From CAZSMC01 sp964607755 (GTDB lineage: Bacteria > Zhuqueibacterota > Zhuqueibacteria > Residuimicrobiales > Krinioviventaceae), in NCBI GenBank assembly GCA_964607755.1, contig CAZSMC010000029.1, positions 1 through 55,080 of the forward strand: DNA of 55,080 nucleotides, read 5' to 3'. Both the position numbers and the translations under genes were made by a program. Below the pieces are notes generated by a model. The model did no database searches, was not told the origin of the DNA, and worked only from the letters and a program-made list of their open reading frames with translations. Below are positions 53,086 to 55,080 of the stretch, piece after piece. The stretch's first letter is position 1. Every line of letters starts with the position of its first letter.

Positions 53086-53597
53086 ATGAAATGCCGAACA
53101 ACAAGAATGATGAATTTGCTGTGCAGTATTATTGTTTTATTCATGGTAGTTGCGAGTGTTGCTTCCGAACCAATTGTTGAACCGTTATGGCCAGAGGGCG
53201 CTCCGCTGGCAAAAACTGCGGATGTGGAAAAACCCGATCTAACCGGTCATTTCAATGACCGGGGATTACACTCACAAAGGTTCAAAACGAAACCTGCTGG
53301 GGGAAAATCCAGACAGCCAATTGACAAAGAAAATGTCATCCGAGTTGCAAGTCAATGCCAACACACCACCCACTTTTTTAATTCTAAGCGACGAGGACAA
53401 GGTTGTCCCTGCGGAGAACAGCGTTGCTTTTTACCTGGCTTTGCGCGATGCTGGTGTGCCGGCAGAAATGCATATTTTTGAAAAGGGAAAAACGCGGTTT
53501 TGGTCTGGACCCGTTGAATGCCATTCGTTCGGACTGGATGGACCTGTGCCAGCAATGGATGTGGCAGCGCGGCTATCTCGGAACCTGTGGCCGATAA
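53086..53597 (+). pseudogene. Decayed alpha/beta-hydrolase esterase (acetyl-xylan-esterase-like)
   Basis: Fragments of one family appear in three reading frames. First, a signal peptide and EPLWPEGAPLAKTADVEKPDLT (frame of 53086). Next, from about 53256, DYTHKGSKRNLLG...TPPTFLILSDEDKVVPAENSVAFYLALRDAGVPAEMHIFEKG. Last, from about 53485, RGFGLDPLNAIRSDWMDLCQQWMWQRGYLG. The catalytic-Ser core of about 120 residues is missing between the first two. So there is a large deletion and at least two frameshifts. Confidence 0.8.
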
Positions 53598-53672
53598 ATC
53601 TGGTTAGAATTGTAGGCAACCAAATAAACATTGACAAAAAATGATAATATTTGTATATTTTTTGGCTGTTCT

Positions 53673-53745
53673 GGCGCGTTCGTCTAGGGGTCTAGGACGC
53701 CGGCCTCTCACGCCGGTAGCACGGGTTCGAATCCCGTACGCGCTG
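53673..53745 (+). tRNA. tRNA-Glu (anticodon CTC)
   Basis: Acceptor stem GGCGCGT pairs with ACGCGCT (53738-53744; one G-U pair), discriminator G. Anticodon stem CCGGC/GCCGG with loop CTCTCAC gives anticodon CTC at 53707-53709. T arm ACGGG-TTCGAAT-CCCGT. CCA is not encoded. Confidence 0.96.
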
Positions 53746-53768
53746 CTGATAAAACAAAAATAACACGT

Positions 53769-53842
53769 GCGCCCGTAGCTCAATTGGACAGAGCGTCTGG
53801 CTACGGACCAGAAGGCTGGGGGTTCGACTCCTCCCGGGCGTA
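53769..53842 (+). tRNA. tRNA-Arg (anticodon ACG)
   Basis: Acceptor stem GCGCCCG pairs with CGGGCGT (one G-U pair), discriminator A. Anticodon stem TCTGG/CCAGA with loop CTACGGA gives anticodon ACG at 53803-53805. T arm GGGGG-TTCGACT-CCTCC. A34 of this tRNA is the substrate of TadA, whose gene begins 4 bp downstream. Confidence 0.96.
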
Positions 53843-53846
53843 CTAG

Positions 53847-54317
53847 ATGATTTGCATAATGGAAGAGCACCAAAAGTGGATGAAATTCGCTCTTTTGGAG
53901 GCCCAAAAGGCGTTCCAAAAAAATGAAGTACCAGTTGGTGCTGTTGTGGTTTATGCGAATCAAATCATCGGGAGAGGGCATAACAGTGTCGAAACTCTCC
54001 AAGATGCCACCGCACATGCCGAGATGCTGGCAATACAGGCTGCTGAACAGCAGCTCAATTCATGGCGCCTGGATGACGCAGAATTGTACGTGACCTTAGA
54101 ACCATGTTCAATGTGTGCAGGCGCTATTTTATTATCAAGAATTGATAAAGTTATTTTTGGTACACGCGATCCGCGGTACGGTGCGTGCGGCAGTGTGCTG
54201 CAAATCGCAGATACCGACCGTCTTGATGTGCAGACAACACTCGTGCCAGGTGTTTTAGAGCATGAATGCCGTGATATTTTACAACAGTTCTTTCGGCAAC
54301 TTCGTCAACGCTCATAA
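53847..54317 (+). CDS. tadA: tRNA-specific adenosine deaminase
   Basis: 156 residues (or 152 from the in-frame ATG at 53859; neither start has a clear ribosome binding site). The zinc site is complete: AHAEMLAI with the His-Ala-Glu motif, and EPCSMC. ALLEAQKAFQKNEVPVGAVVV is also typical. TadA converts A34 to inosine in tRNA-Arg(ACG), allowing it to read CGU, CGC and CGA. Its only essential substrate gene is immediately upstream, so one transcript may carry both. Confidence 0.97.
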   Translation: MICIMEEHQKWMKFALLEAQKAFQKNEVPVGAVVVYANQIIGRGHNSVETLQDATAHAEMLAIQAAEQQLNSWRLDDAELYVTLEPCSMCAGAILLSRIDKVIFGTRDPRYGACGSVLQIADTDRLDVQTTLVPGVLEHECRDILQQFFRQLRQRS

Positions 54318-54391
54318 TATGGTTTGAATTATGAAATTTATGTTACCACCTTTGATGTTTTTTTAAGAGTAGTCTGAGTGTCATTTCAACC

Positions 54392-54481
<90 letters not shown>

Positions 54482-54483
54482 TT

Positions 54484-54507
54484 CAATGATCAATTGTCAA
54501 TGATCAA
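54484..54507. repeat. Direct repeat CAATGATCAA, inverted copy at 55038-55047
   Basis: CAATGATCAA occurs at 54484-54493 and 54498-54507. Its reverse complement TTGATCATTG is at 55038-55047, just before the next tRNA. The repeats flank the toxin-antitoxin remnant. Confidence 0.6.
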
Positions 54508-54527
54508 AAGTTTTATCTGAGGCAAAT

Positions 54528-54770
54528 ATGCAAACAAAATTAACGCTACATTTAGAAGAAGATTTAAAAAAAAAGGCAAAAATTGTAGCCAATAAAAAGG
54601 GAAAATCTTTATCGAAATTAGTCGCTGACCATCTTGCTTTTATTACATCTGATGAGACTATGCATCAGAAGAATTTGTCACCACATGTTAAATCACTTTA
54701 TGGCTCTTTGGCAAATGAAAAGCTGGATGAATCTAATTTTAAAGATTATTTAGAGAAAAAGCATTTGTGA
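54528..54770 (+). CDS. DUF6364-like antitoxin
   Basis: 80 residues: MQTKLTLHLEEDLKKKAKI and KGKSLSKLVADHLAF match the ribbon-helix-helix-like N-terminus of DUF6364 antitoxins, and SPHVKSLYGSL...DYLEKKHL the toxin-binding tail. It overlaps the following PIN-domain frame by 4 bp (GTGA), the usual antitoxin-toxin coupling. Confidence 0.85.
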   Translation: MQTKLTLHLEEDLKKKAKIVANKKGKSLSKLVADHLAFITSDETMHQKNLSPHVKSLYGSLANEKLDESNFKDYLEKKHL

Positions 54771-54889
54771 AAATATTATTTGACACCAATGTGATTTTGG
54801 ATGTAATGCTACTCAGGGCTCCTTTTTGCCAGGATGCCGCGGTACTTATGTCCAAAGTCGAACTAAAAAATATTAGTATTTCAAATTGA
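54767..54889 (+). pseudogene. Truncated PIN-domain toxin (VapC-like)
   Basis: From GTG 54767 the frame reads KILFDTNVILDVMLLRAPFCQDAAVLMSKVELKNISISN and stops after 40 residues. Only the first Asp of the PIN active site (FDTN) is present; the remaining acidic residues are missing and I do not find them downstream. Confidence 0.82.
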
Positions 54890-55060
54890 ATTATTACATT
54901 ATACTCATATTTTAAATGAACATTGGAATAATATCAAAAAAAACCCTATTTTTATTGGGATGTTGTATTGCATAAGATAAAACTGTGAAAAATTAAAAAA
55001 ACTCAGTCCATTAATAATTCATCTCGATCATTGTTTATTGATCATTGATAATTGAATATT

Positions 55061-55080
55061 GGAGAGATATCCGAGAGGCT
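55061..55080 (+). tRNA. Start of a tRNA gene, probably tRNA-Ser, cut by window end
   Basis: GGAGAGATATCCGAGAGGCT looks like the acceptor and D arm of a bacterial tRNA-Ser. The anticodon lies outside the window, so the isoacceptor is unknown. Confidence 0.7.

Overview
The window reads as a metagenome-assembled scaffold from a Gram-negative bacterium of the FCB group, most plausibly Calditrichota, KSB1 or a relative. The reasons are a C-terminal type IX secretion (T9SS) sorting domain with a YPNPFNP motif, a C25 gingipain/PorU-like peptidase followed by a PorV/PorQ-family protein, and outer-membrane lipoproteins. Two runs of exactly 100 N (43936-44035 and 49296-49395) are scaffold gaps, so the window is really three contigs.

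Region 1 (1-3860) is regulatory: a histidine-kinase-like protein whose phosphoacceptor His is Asn, a sigma-54-dependent NtrC-type activator, a single-domain receiver, a strong -24/-12 promoter (3641-3656), and two copies (3191-3273, 3695-3792) of an apparently structured RNA with conserved loop and linker but completely different stems. Region 2 (3861-30066) is a long co-directional block: two secreted proteins with internal duplications, then a surface-polysaccharide locus (Wza-like, Wzz-like, XRE regulator, ExeA-like ATPase, degenerate CpsD-like ATPase, O-antigen-ligase-like polymerase, flippase, four glycosyltransferases, two methyltransferases, a CapK-like adenylate-forming enzyme, a nucleotide-sugar dehydrogenase), ending with the C25 peptidase and the PorV-like protein. 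The gene order recalls exosortase-type polysaccharide loci, but no exosortase is seen; the T9SS-like pair sits in its place.

Region 3 (30072-35525, minus strand) is murA-murB followed by a fusion of an endonuclease Q-like PHP nuclease to a UvrD-type helicase. MurA carries Asp at the catalytic Cys position. A MITE-like inverted-repeat element lies upstream of murA. Region 4 (35978-43561) holds assorted metabolic and membrane genes, a cold-shock gene, and a Crp/Fnr regulator divergent from a ferredoxin-like gene with a perfect FNR/DNR-type box between them.

Region 5 (44036-52906) is an anaerobic nitrogen and sulfur redox region: octaheme HAO-family cytochrome, NapC/NirT-type cytochrome, YgbA-like protein, NapH-like ferredoxin, DUF438/hemerythrin/PAS protein, DUF1858-DUF2249 protein and cupin; facing it, a sulfide:quinone-oxidoreductase-like protein fused to DUF1641, a one-cysteine DsrC/TusE protein and a DsrE-like protein. 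Region 6 (53086-55080) contains a decayed esterase, tRNA-Glu, tRNA-Arg(ACG) immediately before tadA (the enzyme that edits that anticodon), tRNA-Ser, a toxin-antitoxin remnant and the start of another tRNA, probably Ser. No rRNA, CRISPR array or intact transposase was seen.
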